Source: Allobosea sp. Leaf344
GTDB lineage: Bacteria > Pseudomonadota > Alphaproteobacteria > Rhizobiales > Beijerinckiaceae
Length of the DNA stretch: 64,000 nt
Direction of reading: 5' to 3'
Assembly (NCBI RefSeq): GCF_001426225.1
Contig: NZ_LMRT01000013.1
Coordinates: 392,240-456,239 of the forward strand
The notes under the pieces: model-generated
Told to the model about the DNA's origin: nothing
Seen by the model: the letters and a program-made list of their open reading frames with translations, nothing else
Databases searched by the model: none
Made by a program: the position numbers and the translations under genes
In this document: positions 53,301-61,743 of the stretch, piece by piece
How the letters are laid out: each line of letters begins with the position of its first letter
Numbering within the stretch: position 1 is the first letter of the stretch

Positions 53301-54068
53301 CTCCAGCCCTTCAGCTTCGACAGCAAAGGGCTGCGGGTGCAGGCGAGCGGCTTCGCCGATCTGCGCGTGCTGAACGCCGATCTGCGGCTCAATCTGCGCC
53401 CGCTCGGGGCCCTGCCGAAAGGCTGGCCCAGCGACGCGCCGCAGATCGGGATCGCCTGGCGCGGGCCGCTCGACGCGCTCAAGCGCGAAGCCGATGTCGG
53501 TGCGCTGGCCAATACGGTCGCTGCACGGGCGCTGGCCCGCGAGATCGAGCGTGTCGAAGCCTTCGAGGCGGATGCGCGCGAGCGGGCCCTGCATTCGCGC
53601 CGGCTGCGGGCGGAGCGCGAGATGCGCGAGAACGAGCGCAAGCTGCAGGAGTTCATCCGGGCCGAGGAGGAACGCAAGGCGGCGGAGGCGAAGCGCGCCG
53701 AGGAGGCGAGGCTGGCCGAAGAGGCGCGGCGCGAAGCCGAGGAGCGCCGGGCGGAGGAGCAGCGCCGGACGGAGGAGGCGCGGCGGGCCGCGGAAGAGCG
53801 GCGCGCCGAGGAGCAGCGCCGCGCCGCCGAAGCGCGGCAGGAGCAGGAGGCCCGCCGCCGGGCCGAGGCCGAAGAGCGCGCGCGCGCCGCGGCCGAGCGG
53901 GCGGCACAGCAGCCGCAGCCCGGGCCGCTCGTCCTGCCCGGCGCGGCGCCGCGATTCTATCCAGATGCCGCGCCCACCCAGCCCGGTGCGTCGGCGCCGA
54001 ATCTGGCGCCGCCGCTGACCATCCAGCCGCTGCCGCGGCCGCTCTCCCGCGGCGTCCAGCCGAATTGA
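50400..54068 (+). CDS. AsmA-like envelope protein with charged C-terminal coiled coil
   Basis: The 1222-residue protein has an N-terminal membrane segment (about 10-33), then AsmA N-terminal and repeated beta-rich segments. DWTAYRPQIEARLSAALGVETRVAGG is typical of alphaproteobacterial AsmA proteins. The C-terminus (about 1050-1165) is a long Arg/Glu/Ala charged coiled coil, and a Pro-rich tail ends it. AsmA-like proteins help phospholipid transport or outer-membrane biogenesis; the exact function is unknown. The start is unclear: TTG at 50400 or TTG at 50424 (CAGGGA 12 nt before). No ATG fits. Confidence 0.85.
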   Translation: MAQGHHSPLRETLTVLAGLLLLTLLAALIGPGFVDWTAYRPQIEARLSAALGVETRVAGGIRLRLLPSPHAVLGDVRIGPASRETSFASVDSLSVELAAGPLARGDIKVADAVAEGALVTLAVAENGAVRLPPIGAAGVPGQVSLDRLSIRRSALVWRESGKPDRTLAPIAAEVSAISLRGPWRVEGEVAGASVRITTGALEPDGRLRAKVLATGERVQTSFDGHFLLPAAAPETPLGLDGSFSLSPGGALALAGRLEGNARSLSLRDLVLDLGGGAARLEGEGHYLVSEATGSLALRARRLDLDALSAALAERPGFEKALAALPGSVDLALDLDQLLWRGEDFTAASLRGRVSEDGLSEASASLRIAGALIGASGAADAQGVAGRLTVKAEDARRVALVLARAGLDPALADLVGGLGQIEADATGAFDGGRLGFERLLLSSASGLRVEGAGDVTPERLAARLSVTGLDLNSLPPAESLAGLAGRRDLSLDLALANARYRNAPPGSANLELSRQGNAWRLNRLAISGFGGVDVSGSGALLEQGGDIAGRIRAPRFETLAALAGPLLPERARAALSRAGDGLARLDTGFRLTRSADGITALAVDGTAQGGTFRLDGRLDAGGAWTQAALRFDLADRRQAFTALGLPTPQLGGAGRLALELAGGRLIGSLAGPGLALALDDVGGAAARLSVQADQPGQVLPEGPAKLLPDGLLDAHARVSFSPERIALDELVANLGASRATGALAFSRDSGASGRLTMPQLDLRALMAAALGPAPASAGAIWSSGRFAAAAPLGEINLQIEAEALRLWQDRVVSQARFVLESGSDGVKLTEITGRHAGGTLAGRLGLRREGGLAQLTGALTLSELDLATLTGRAVGGRLSGRVELGGSGESPARLVAGLSGAGSLRLSATTVSQLDPGAYARVIAGTGEDASESEADRLQRRLAEALDSGSWALGDLTLPFTVAAGVARLQPFSFDSKGLRVQASGFADLRVLNADLRLNLRPLGALPKGWPSDAPQIGIAWRGPLDALKREADVGALANTVAARALAREIERVEAFEADARERALHSRRLRAEREMRENERKLQEFIRAEEERKAAEAKRAEEARLAEEARREAEERRAEEQRRTEEARRAAEERRAEEQRRAAEARQEQEARRRAEAEERARAAAERAAQQPQPGPLVLPGAAPRFYPDAAPTQPGASAPNLAPPLTIQPLPRPLSRGVQPN

Positions 54069-54204
54069 AGCCGCCCCTCAGGATCTGATTCAAGCGCTTC
54101 GAATCGCGTGACAGCGATGGGTCGTAACCGATTGTCGTTGCACTGAATCTTGCATCGGGAAGCCTGACGGCCCGGCGAGCCACGGGGGTGGCAGGTGCCG
54201 GATG

Positions 54205-54432
54205 TCAGGCGCTACGCCCCGCCATCGCCCGGTAATGAGCGAGCACATGGAGGCGCAGCGCGGAGGACAGATTATCCTCGGCGCGGGCGAGGTCGATCTC
54301 GGCGATCAGCGCCGTCAGCGGCAGGTTCCGCTCGGCGGCGATCTCGCGCAATCCGGTCCAGAAGGGCTCTTCGAGGGAGACGCTGGTGCGATGCCCGGCG
54401 ATGGAGAGCGAGCGCTTGCGCTGCGTCCTCAT
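54205..54432 (-). CDS. Ribbon-helix-helix domain protein
   Basis: The 75-residue protein has a RHH_4-type DNA-binding domain (about 9-60: HRTSVSLEEPFWTGLREIAAERNLPLTALIAEI). Such small proteins lie next to fumC and DUF4169 in many Rhizobiales. It overlaps the DUF4169 gene by 4 nt on the same strand, so they are co-translated. The DNA target is unknown. Confidence 0.88.
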   Translation of the reverse strand: MRTQRKRSLSIAGHRTSVSLEEPFWTGLREIAAERNLPLTALIAEIDLARAEDNLSSALRLHVLAHYRAMAGRSA

Positions 54433-54623
54433 CGGGGTTCGTCATCCCCGGGTTCGCGGCGATGGCCCTCCAGACGGCGGCTGGCCAGCGTCTGCTCGGC
54501 CTCGGCGAGGGCGCGTTCCGGCTTGCTGCGACCGAAGCTGACGCGGTTCTGCGCGGCCTGCCTGTCCTGCTCGTCGCGCTTGCGCTGCTTGCGGGCGCGG
54601 CGGAGGTTGATGATCTCGGCCAT
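54429..54623 (-). CDS. DUF4169 protein
   Basis: The 64-residue protein begins MAEIINLRRARKQRKRDE and contains NRVSFGRSKPERALAEAE, matching DUF4169. It is highly charged and probably helical or disordered. The family is unknown in function. It lies 15 bp after fumC and overlaps the RHH gene by 4 nt. Confidence 0.88.
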   Translation of the reverse strand: MAEIINLRRARKQRKRDEQDRQAAQNRVSFGRSKPERALAEAEQTLASRRLEGHRREPGDDEPR

Positions 54624-54638
54624 GCATCGCCTCCCGGT

Positions 54639-56033
54639 TCAGGACGGCCCGAGCATGCGCTCGGGCCGCACCGTCGCGTCGAACACCTCCGCCTCGACGC
54701 CGGCGCGCAGCGCCTCCTCGCGCAGGGTGGTGCCGTTGTGATGGGCGGATTTGGCGATGGAGGCGGCGCGGTCGTAGCCGATCACCGGTGCGAGCGCCGT
54801 GACCAGCATCAGCGACTGGGCGAGCAGGCTGCGCAGCCGCTCCTCGTTCGGCTCGATCCCCTCGACACAATTGACGCGGAAGCTGACCGCCGCATCGGCC
54901 AGCAGCCGCACCGATTGCAGGAAGGCGCTGGCGATCACCGGCTTGAAGACGTTGAGCTCGAAATGGCCCTGGGAGGCGGCGAAGCCGATCGTCGCCTGAT
55001 TGCCATGGACCTGGGTCGCGACCATGGTCAGCGCCTCGGCCTGGGTCGGATTGACCTTGCCCGGCATGATCGACGAGCCGGGCTCGTTCTCCGGCAGGCT
55101 GATCTCGCCGAGGCCGGAGCGGGGCCCGGAGCCCATCAGCCTGATGTCGCTGGCGATCTTGAACATGTCGCCGGACAGCGCAGCGAGCGCGCCGTGGCAG
55201 GCCGCGAGCGCGCCATGGCTGGCGAGCGCCTCGAACAGGTTGTCGGCGCGGCGGAAAGGCAGGGCAGTGAGGCCGGCGACCTCCTGCGCGAACAGCCTCG
55301 CGAAATCCGGATGGGTGTTGAGGCCCGTGCCGACGGCGGTGCCGCCCTGGGCGAGCGCATGCAGCCCCGGCAGCGCCGCCTCGATCCGGCCGATGCCGAG
55401 GCGGATCTGCGCGGCATAGCCGGAGAATTCCTGGCCGAGCGTCACCGGCGTGGCGTCCTGCAGATGGGTGCGGCCGATCTTGACCAGATCCGCGAAGGCC
55501 TCCGCCTTGCTCTCGAGCGCGGCCTCCAGCGCCCGCAGCGCCGGCAGGAGCCGGCGCGAGACCTCGGTCGCGCCCGCGATATGCATGGCGGTGGGGAAGC
55601 AGTCATTCGAGGACTGGCCGCGATTGACGTGGTCGTTCGGGTGCACCGGGCTCTTGGCGCCGAGCGCCTCGCCCAGCAGCTCGTTGGCGCGGTTGGCCAG
55701 CACCTCGTTGACGTTCATATTGGTCTGGGTGCCGGAGCCGGTCTGCCAGATCACCAGCGGGAAATGCTCGTCGAAACGCCCGGCCAGAGCCTCGTCCGCG
55801 GCCTGGCCGATGGCGCCGGCGAGGCGCTTGTCGATCAGGCCGAGCCCGGCATTCACCCGCGCCGCAGCCTTCTTGACCATGACGAGAGCGTGGAGCAGAG
55901 GCAGCGGCATCCGCTCGCGCGCGCCGCCGATCTTGAAGTTCTCGAGGGATCTCTGGGTCTGCGCGCCCCAATAGCGGTCGGCCGGGACGGCGATGGGGCC
56001 GAAGGAGTCGGTTTCGGTGCGGGTCTCGGACAT
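54639..56033 (-). CDS. fumC: Class II fumarate hydratase
   Basis: The 464-residue homotetrameric fumarase has the family signature [17 protein letters not shown], with [16 protein letters not shown] and [12 protein letters not shown] supplying active-site residues. It converts fumarate to malate in the TCA cycle. The ATG at 56033 gives the normal N-terminus ([16 protein letters not shown]). The frame is open further upstream on the minus strand but contains no homology. It follows sspB by 10 bp, and the two are probably one operon. Confidence 0.96.
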   Translation of the reverse strand: MSETRTETDSFGPIAVPADRYWGAQTQRSLENFKIGGARERMPLPLLHALVMVKKAAARVNAGLGLIDKRLAGAIGQAADEALAGRFDEHFPLVIWQTGSGTQTNMNVNEVLANRANELLGEALGAKSPVHPNDHVNRGQSSNDCFPTAMHIAGATEVSRRLLPALRALEAALESKAEAFADLVKIGRTHLQDATPVTLGQEFSGYAAQIRLGIGRIEAALPGLHALAQGGTAVGTGLNTHPDFARLFAQEVAGLTALPFRRADNLFEALASHGALAACHGALAALSGDMFKIASDIRLMGSGPRSGLGEISLPENEPGSSIMPGKVNPTQAEALTMVATQVHGNQATIGFAASQGHFELNVFKPVIASAFLQSVRLLADAAVSFRVNCVEGIEPNEERLRSLLAQSLMLVTALAPVIGYDRAASIAKSAHHNGTTLREEALRAGVEAEVFDATVRPERMLGPS

Positions 56034-56043
56034 GCCGGTCCCG

Positions 56044-56688
56044 TCAGGTCTTCTTGCGGAAGGCGTCGAGGCTGACGACCTGGGCCCCGGCCTCCTCGCC
56101 GGCCTCGCTCGCCTCCTTGCCCGTCTCCTTGGCCGCCGCATCCGGCCTGGCCGATTTCGCGGCATCGCCCTTGGCCTCGGCCGCCTTGCCCTTGACCGCC
56201 GGCAGCCCGGCCGGAGCCGCCTTGGTGGGCAAGGCGATGGGCGCCGCGGGGGCGAGATTGGGCTCGGACCCGGCACCGCGCAGGGCCTTGCCGCTCGGGG
56301 CGGGCTCGCTCGCAGGCGCCTCCTGCGGCACCTCCTGCGTCTCGAATTTCAGCCCGAACTGCACCGAGGGATCGAAGAAGGTCGTCAGCGCGTCGAAGGG
56401 CACGAGCAGCCGTTCCGGCACGCCGGAAAACGACAGGCCGACCTCGAAGGCGTGTTCGCTGACGTTCAGATCCCAGAACTGGTGCTGGAGCACGATGGTC
56501 ATCTCTTCCGGGTGCTTGTCGCGCAGACGCTGCGACAGGCGCACGCCGGGCGCGCCGGTGCGGAAGGTGACGTAGAAATGATGTTCGCCGGGAAGCCCGT
56601 CGCGCCCGGCCTCGGTCAGGATCTTGCGCACGACACCCTTCAGTGCATCCTGCACCATGAGATCGTAGCGAAGAATGTCCTTGGCCAT
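56044..56688 (-). CDS. sspB: ClpXP adaptor SspB
   Basis: The 214-residue protein has a conserved N-terminal SspB domain (about 1-120: [58 protein letters not shown]). A flexible Ala/Pro/Glu/Lys-rich tail ends in [11 protein letters not shown], which could be the ClpX-binding tail. SspB binds ssrA-tagged proteins and hands them to ClpXP. The tmRNA gene that makes those tags is immediately upstream on the same strand. Confidence 0.93.
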   Translation of the reverse strand: MAKDILRYDLMVQDALKGVVRKILTEAGRDGLPGEHHFYVTFRTGAPGVRLSQRLRDKHPEEMTIVLQHQFWDLNVSEHAFEVGLSFSGVPERLLVPFDALTTFFDPSVQFGLKFETQEVPQEAPASEPAPSGKALRGAGSEPNLAPAAPIALPTKAAPAGLPAVKGKAAEAKGDAAKSARPDAAAKETGKEASEAGEEAGAQVVSLDAFRKKT

Positions 56689-56743
56689 CTGGTCGTCGAT
56701 CCGCTTCCGTGGGCAGCTCCGGCGGAAACAGCCGGCAGGCCTG

Positions 56744-56778
56744 AAAAAAAGTGGAGGCTTCTGTTGCCAGGCGCCTCC
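56744..56778 (-). terminator. Rho-independent terminator of ssrA
   Basis: On the minus strand GGAGGC (56778-56773) pairs with GCCTCC (56758-56753), followed after AC by a run of seven U (56750-56744). It closes the tmRNA transcript 55 bp before the sspB start codon. So sspB must have its own promoter or read-through. Confidence 0.8.
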
Positions 56779-56779
56779 G

Positions 56780-57101
56780 GGCCCCGCCTTACATCGCTAA
56801 ACGCAAGGACTTAGGTTTGGGTACCAGCACCGCTCACGCGGCGACAGCAACCCGAGCATTGTTGTCGTTGGCAACTATGCGTTAGGCCCGATAACGGCGG
56901 TACCATGCCGGGCAAAAGAACAACCTTTACACCCTCGTCGATCCTATTTCGCCCCCGCCGCAGCCCTGCCGCCCGAGGATGGCAAGGCGACCTGCCGCTC
57001 GCGCAACAGGGCTGTGGTGGAGGCGCCGGGTACCGCCCCCGGGTCCGAAAGGCTTATTACGAAGTCCGTTTATCGCCATAGCCGGTCTTGCGAACGGCAA
57101 G
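56780..57101 (-). ncRNA. ssrA: Circularly permuted two-piece tmRNA
   Basis: Minus strand, in order: a 5' hairpin CTTGC/GCAAG (57101-57087), then an acceptor piece ending in CGCCTCCACCA at 57015, a 58 nt spacer (57014-57957 region, 56957-57014), and a coding piece starting GGGGGCGAAATAGGATCG at 56956. The acceptor stem pairs GGGGGCG with CGCCTCC over 7 bp with G-U at the third pair, the alanine identity pair. CCGGG/CCCGG form the T stem. The tag frame lies in the coding piece. This 3'-before-5' order is the alphaproteobacterial permuted form. CTATAT at 57106-57111 is a likely -10 box. The ends are approximate (the coding piece may end anywhere near the terminator). Confidence 0.92.
56834..56872 (-). 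other. tmRNA tag reading frame (ANDNNARVAVAA)
   Basis: The minus strand reads GCC resume codon then AND NNA RVA VAA and TGA, giving tag ANDNNARVAVAA. ATAGTT precedes the resume codon, as in other tmRNAs. The VAA terminus is a ClpX recognition signal and AND is the SspB contact region. Confidence 0.93.
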
Positions 57102-57288
57102 TCCAATATAGGGGGTCGATGGCGGCGGGGGAAGGGATATGAGCCGACACCGCGCGAATTTCGCCGAAGGCCGGTTTTCGGCGGCACTATCGCCGCGATC
57201 GCCCGTGCGAGTTGTGGATGCGCATGCCTTTGCTGACGCGCCGTGACGCGGGACGGGCTAATGTCGCCGCGCTCCAACGGGAATCGCC

Positions 57289-58098
57289 ATGCGCCAGTAT
57301 CACGACCTCCTGACACGCGTGCTGACCGAGGGCGTCCGCAAGGACGATCGCACCGGGACGGGCACGCTCGCCGTGTTCGGGCACCAGATGCGCTTCGATC
57401 TCGCCCAGGGCTTTCCGCTGGTCACCACCAAGAAGCTGCATCTGAAATCGATCATCCACGAGCTGATCTGGTTCCTGCGCGGCGACACCAATATCCGCTA
57501 TCTCAAGGAGCACGGCGTCACCATCTGGGACGAATGGGCCGATGCGGAGGGGGAGCTCGGTCCCGTCTATGGCCGGCAATGGCGCTCCTGGCCGGCGCCG
57601 GACGGGCAGAGCCTCGACCAGATCGCCTGGCTGGTGAACGAGATCCGCCGCAATCCGGATTCGCGCCGGCTGATCGTCTCGGCCTGGAACCCGGCGGATA
57701 TCCCGAAGATGGCGCTGGCGCCCTGCCATTGCCTGTTCCAGTTCTTCGTCGAGCCGGCCGGGGCGGGGCCGGCGAAACTCTCCTGCCAGCTCTATCAGCG
57801 CTCGGCCGACGTGTTTCTCGGGGTTCCCTTCAACATCGCGAGCTATGCGCTGCTGACCCATATGGTCGCGCAGGTGACCGGGCTGGCGGTGGGCGATTTC
57901 GTGCACAGCCTCGGCGACACGCATCTCTATGTGAACCATCTCGACCAGGCCCGGCTGCAGCTGGAACGCGAGCCGCGGGCGCTGCCGAGGCTGGTGCTCG
58001 ACCCGAAGGTGACGCGGCTGGAGGATTTCCGCTTCGAGGACATCAGGATCGAGGGGTATGATCCCCACCCCGCCATCAAGGCGCCGATCGCCGTCTGA
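57289..58098 (+). CDS. thyA: Thymidylate synthase
   Basis: The 269-residue ThyA has the catalytic Cys146 in [19 protein letters not shown] and [19 protein letters not shown] are the other conserved segments. It makes dTMP from dUMP with methylene-THF and leaves dihydrofolate, which FolA (two genes downstream) reduces. The upstream 57102-57288 is a divergent promoter region with ssrA, where I see only the ssrA -10-like box. Confidence 0.96.
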   Translation: MRQYHDLLTRVLTEGVRKDDRTGTGTLAVFGHQMRFDLAQGFPLVTTKKLHLKSIIHELIWFLRGDTNIRYLKEHGVTIWDEWADAEGELGPVYGRQWRSWPAPDGQSLDQIAWLVNEIRRNPDSRRLIVSAWNPADIPKMALAPCHCLFQFFVEPAGAGPAKLSCQLYQRSADVFLGVPFNIASYALLTHMVAQVTGLAVGDFVHSLGDTHLYVNHLDQARLQLEREPRALPRLVLDPKVTRLEDFRFEDIRIEGYDPHPAIKAPIAV

Positions 58099-58144
58099 TG
58101 CCGCCGCGCCGGCGCCCGTCCCCAGCCATTCCGGAACCCGTCCG

Positions 58145-58633
58145 ATGTCCCTCACCATCCGTTCCGCCCGCCCCGGCGAGGCCGGTCTCGTCCTCGGCTT
58201 CATCAGGGCGCTGGCGAAGTACGAAAAGCTGCTCGACGAGGTGGTGGCGAGCGAGGCCGATCTCGAGGCGGCGCTGTTCGGCGAGCATCCGCGCGCCTTC
58301 TGCGACCTCGCCTTCTGGGAGGGCGAGCCGGTCGGCTTCGCCGTCTGGTACTATACCTATTCCACTTTTTCCGGCCGCCACGGGATCTGGCTGGAGGATC
58401 TCTATGTGCAGCCCGAGCAGCGCGGGCGCGGCATCGGCAAGGCGCTGATGGCGGGGCTGGCGAAGCGCTGCGTCGAGGAGGGCCTGCCGCGCCTGGCCTG
58501 GTGGGTGCTGAACTGGAACGAGCCGTCGCGGGTGTTCTACCGCGCCATCGGCGCGAAGGCCCAGGACGAATGGACCGTGAAGCGGCTGGAGGGCGAGGCC
58601 CTGCGCGCGCTGGGGCAGGGGGCACGGCCGTGA
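58145..58633 (+). CDS. GNAT family N-acetyltransferase
   Basis: The 162-residue GNAT protein has the acetyl-CoA motif YVQPEQRGRGIGKALMAGL (about 93-111) and RLAWWVLNWNEPSRVFYRAIGA, typical of the diamine/thialysine acetyltransferase group. It lies between thyA (46 bp) and folA (4 nt GTGA overlap). A link to folate metabolism is not implied by the sequence. Confidence 0.88.
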   Translation: MSLTIRSARPGEAGLVLGFIRALAKYEKLLDEVVASEADLEAALFGEHPRAFCDLAFWEGEPVGFAVWYYTYSTFSGRHGIWLEDLYVQPEQRGRGIGKALMAGLAKRCVEEGLPRLAWWVLNWNEPSRVFYRAIGAKAQDEWTVKRLEGEALRALGQGARP

Positions 58634-59142
58634 CGGTGCCGGTCGTCATCGTCGCGGCCATCGCCGATAACGGGGTGATCGGCGACGACAACCGCCTGAT
58701 CTGGCGGCTGAAGAGCGATCTCCGCCATTTCAGGAGCCTGACGCTCGGCCGCCCGGTGGTCATGGGCCGCAAGACCTTCCTGTCGATCGGAAAACCGCTG
58801 CCGGGGCGTGAGACCATCGTCCTGACCCGGGATGCAGGCTTCGCGGCCGATGGCGTGCATGTGGCGCATGGCGTCGAGGAGGCGATGGCGCTGGGGCAGC
58901 GCCTGGCCGCTGCGATGCAGGCCGATTCCGTCGTGGTCGCGGGGGGCGCCGATGTCTGGTCGCAGACCCTGCCGCTGGCCGACCGGCTCGAGCTGACCTA
59001 CGTACACGCATCGCCCCCGGGAGACGCGCTGTTTCCGGACTGGCCGCGCGTCGCCTATGAGCGGAGCGGCTGGGAGGATCACCCCGCCGGGCCGGAGGAC
59101 GAACACCCCTTCAGCTTCGCGACCTTTCGCCGCCGCTCCTAG
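58630..59142 (+). CDS. folA: Dihydrofolate reductase
   Basis: The 170-residue DHFR has IADNGVIGDDNRLIWRLKSDL with the active-site acidic residue, VVMGRKTFLSIGKPLPGRETIVL and the C-terminal FSFATFRR. It regenerates THF from the dihydrofolate made by ThyA. The GTG start at 58630 overlaps the GNAT stop (GTGA), and no ATG is near enough to replace it. Confidence 0.94.
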   Translation: MTVPVVIVAAIADNGVIGDDNRLIWRLKSDLRHFRSLTLGRPVVMGRKTFLSIGKPLPGRETIVLTRDAGFAADGVHVAHGVEEAMALGQRLAAAMQADSVVVAGGADVWSQTLPLADRLELTYVHASPPGDALFPDWPRVAYERSGWEDHPAGPEDEHPFSFATFRRRS

Positions 59143-59194
59143 GGTCGCCGTCGCGCAGGTTGCGCCGTTGACGAATCCATGGCCCATGCCCAAG

Positions 59195-59223
59195 TCAGCG
59201 CCACAGCCCCTTGAGGGCGCTGA
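59195..59223 (+). terminator. Hairpin after folA
   Basis: TCAGCGCC (59195-59202) and GGCGCTGA (59216-59223) form a perfect 8 bp stem with a 13 nt loop, 52 bp after the folA stop. No U tract follows. It might instead be a site for the hflK promoter. Confidence 0.35.
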
Positions 59224-59283
59224 CAAACCGCGCGGCTTCGCTTAAGGCTCAGCCGGTCAAGAACGGAAGGGAACGGCACAGGC

Positions 59284-60456
59284 ATGCCTTGGAGCAACCA
59301 GAGCGGCGGTGGTGGCGGGGGGGGACCCTGGGGCCAGCGCGGAGGAAGCGGCGGCAACGGTGGCGGTCCCTGGGGGGGCGGTTCTGGTGGTGGCGGCGGT
59401 GGCGGAGGAACACCTCCCGATCTCGAGGAGATGCTGCGTCGCGGCCAGGACAGGCTGAAGAACCTGGTACCGGGCGGCAATATCGGCGGGCGCGGCATCG
59501 TGCTCGGCCTGCTGGCGCTGATCCTGCTGTGGCTGGCGACCGGCGTGTATTTCGTCCGGCCGAACGAGGTCGGCCTCAACGTCGTCTTCGGGAAATTCGT
59601 CGGCAAGACCGGCGAAGGCGCCAATTGGAACTGGCCCTATCCGATCGGCAACGTGATCAAGCCGCAGGTGACGAATGTCGTCACCACGGAGATCGGCTTC
59701 CGCACGGTCGAGGCGGTGCGCACCTCGCGCCAGTCGGACGTTCTGGAAGAAAGCCTGATGCTGACCGGCGACGAGAACATCGTCGATGTCGACGTCATCG
59801 TGCAGTGGCAGATCGATCCGGTGCTGCCGGAGAATTATGTCTTCAACATCCAGGATCCGCCGGGCACGGTGAAGGCCGTCGGCGAGAGCGCGATGCGCGA
59901 GATCATCGGCCGCCGCAACATCCAGCCGGTGCTGACCACCGATCGCAGCGCGATCGAGTCCGAAGTGCGCCAGCTGATGCAGACCACGCTCGACAGCTAC
60001 AAGGCCGGCGTGCAGATCCGCCTCGTGCAGCTGCAGAAGGTCGACCCGCCGCAGCAGGTCATCGACGCATTCCGCGACGTCCAGGCCGCGCGTGCCGACC
60101 AGGAGCGCCTGCGCAACGAGGCCGAGACCTATGCCAACCGCGTCGTGCCGGAAGCGCGCGGCCGCTCGGCCCAGCTGGTCCAGGCTGCGGAAGCCTTCAA
60201 GGACCAGACGGTCGCCGAAGCGCTCGGCCAGGCCAGCCGCTTCAACGCGGTCTATGAGCAGTACAAGAACGCGCCGGGCGTCACCCGCGAGCGTCTCTTC
60301 ATCGAAACCATGGAGCGGGTCATGGGCGGCACCGACAAGGTGATCCTCGACCAGCGCAATGGGGGACAGGGCGTGGTGCCGTATCTGCCGCTGAACGAGC
60401 TTCAGCAGCCCAGGCGCCCGGCCCAGCCCGGCCAGCAGCAGGGAGCGACCCGATGA
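59284..60456 (+). CDS. hflK: HflK, FtsH-associated SPFH protein
   Basis: The 390-residue protein has a Gly-rich N-terminus (about 5-40), one membrane segment (about 75-95) and an SPFH domain (about 100-300: GLNVVFGKFVGKTGEGANW, VDVDVIVQWQIDPVLPENY). HflK and HflC form a large cage in the inner membrane around the FtsH protease. It overlaps hflC by 4 nt. Confidence 0.95.
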   Translation: MPWSNQSGGGGGGGPWGQRGGSGGNGGGPWGGGSGGGGGGGGTPPDLEEMLRRGQDRLKNLVPGGNIGGRGIVLGLLALILLWLATGVYFVRPNEVGLNVVFGKFVGKTGEGANWNWPYPIGNVIKPQVTNVVTTEIGFRTVEAVRTSRQSDVLEESLMLTGDENIVDVDVIVQWQIDPVLPENYVFNIQDPPGTVKAVGESAMREIIGRRNIQPVLTTDRSAIESEVRQLMQTTLDSYKAGVQIRLVQLQKVDPPQQVIDAFRDVQAARADQERLRNEAETYANRVVPEARGRSAQLVQAAEAFKDQTVAEALGQASRFNAVYEQYKNAPGVTRERLFIETMERVMGGTDKVILDQRNGGQGVVPYLPLNELQQPRRPAQPGQQQGATR

Positions 60457-61409
60457 ACAATCCCGTCGTTCGGCTGAGCCTTCTCGTCATCCTCGGCCTG
60501 GTCGCCGTGCTGCTCTATGCCGGCACCTTCGTGGTGTCGCAGACCCAATCGGCCATCGTGCTGCAATTCGGCCGCGTCCGCACGGTCGCGACCACGCCGG
60601 GGCTCTATTTCAAGCTGCCGGCCCCGTTCGAGACGGTCTCCTTCCTGGACAACCGGATCCTCGATCTGGATCTTCCGGCGCAGGAAATCATCGCCTCAGA
60701 CCAGAAGCGGCTCGTGGTGGACGCGTTCACGCGCTACCGCATCTCCGATCCGCTGCGCTTCTACCAGGCGGTGAACTCGATCCCGCGCGCCAATTCGCAG
60801 CTCGCCTCGATCGTCAACGGCAATGTCCGCAGCGTGCTGGCCGAGGCGAGCTTCACCTCGATGGTCAGGATCGACCGGTCGCGGCTGATGAACCGCATCC
60901 GCGACGAGGTGAACCGCGAGGCGGCGCGCTTCGGCATGACGGTGGTCGATGTCCGGCTGCGGCGCGTCGATCTGCCGGCGGCCAACTCGCAGGCGGTGTT
61001 CCAGCGCATGCAGACCGAGCGGCAGCGCGAGGCGGCCGAGGCCCGCGCGCTCGGTGCCCAGCAGGCGCAGGAAATCCGGGCGCGTGCCGACAGGGACTCG
61101 ACGATCATCGTCGCCGAGGCGACGCGGCGCTCCGACGAGATCCGCGGCGAGGGCGAAGGCGAGCGCAACCGCGTCTTCGCCGAGGCCTTCGGCAAGGATC
61201 CGGAGTTCTTCGCCTTCTATCGCTCGATGCAGGCCTATGAGGCGAGCCTGAAGGCCGGGGACACCCGCATGGTGCTGACGCCGGACATGCCGTTCTTCCG
61301 CTTCTTCAGGGGCGGGGAATCGGCGGGGGCGGCAGCGGCCGCGAACCCCTCGACGCAAACGCCCGCAACGCCCGCGCCGGCCGCTCCGGCGGCGCCGGCG
61401 CGGCCCTGA
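60453..61409 (+). CDS. hflC: HflC, FtsH-associated SPFH protein
   Basis: The 318-residue protein has one N-terminal membrane segment (about 5-25) and an SPFH domain. SQTQSAIVLQFGRVRTVATTPGLYFKLP and VNREAARFGMTVVDVRLRRVDLP are typical of HflC. It partners HflK. The C-terminus is an Ala/Pro-rich disordered tail. Confidence 0.95.
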   Translation: MNNPVVRLSLLVILGLVAVLLYAGTFVVSQTQSAIVLQFGRVRTVATTPGLYFKLPAPFETVSFLDNRILDLDLPAQEIIASDQKRLVVDAFTRYRISDPLRFYQAVNSIPRANSQLASIVNGNVRSVLAEASFTSMVRIDRSRLMNRIRDEVNREAARFGMTVVDVRLRRVDLPAANSQAVFQRMQTERQREAAEARALGAQQAQEIRARADRDSTIIVAEATRRSDEIRGEGEGERNRVFAEAFGKDPEFFAFYRSMQAYEASLKAGDTRMVLTPDMPFFRFFRGGESAGAAAAANPSTQTPATPAPAAPAAPARP

Positions 61410-61427
61410 TGCCCGGCCGGTCGCCGC

Positions 61428-61613
61428 ATGCTTGATTTCGTCGCGGCGATCGGACTGGTCTTCGCCATCGAGGGCATCCTCTTCGCGGCGGCGCCCAATC
61501 TGGCCAAGGAGGCGCTTCGCAGCGCCTCCGAAACACCCGCGGACGTGATGCGCCTCATCGGGCTCGGCTCGGCCGTGCTCGGCGTCTTGCTGGTCTGGCT
61601 GGTGCGGGGCTGA
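61428..61613 (+). CDS. DUF2065 small membrane protein
   Basis: The 61-residue protein has two helices (FVAAIGLVFAIEGILFAAAP and IGLGSAVLGVLLVWLVRG), matching DUF2065. This family commonly sits between hflC and degP-like genes. The role is unknown; it may be part of the same membrane-quality-control operon. It follows hflC by 18 bp. Confidence 0.88.
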   Translation: MLDFVAAIGLVFAIEGILFAAAPNLAKEALRSASETPADVMRLIGLGSAVLGVLLVWLVRG

Positions 61614-61743
61614 GCGCCCGCCCGAAGGGAACATGACGCGATCGTGCGTCGCCCTTCCGCCGCATTTTGCGGTTCAAGCTGTTCACTTGTCCCATGAGCC
61701 GACATAATTCTGCCTGGGCCAGTTTTTCTCGACGAGGACACAG

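Noticed and set aside
54205-54623. Toxin-antitoxin pair (RHH protein plus small partner)
   Set aside because: The partner is DUF4169 and the pair lies in a conserved fumC neighbourhood; no toxin fold is seen.
56689-57288. tRNA gene in the sspB-thyA gap
   Set aside because: The CCA-ended acceptor-like structure belongs to the permuted tmRNA; there is no anticodon arm.
61614-61743. Sigma-E-type or EcfG promoter before degP
   Set aside because: GGGAAC near 61630 has no correctly spaced -10 partner.
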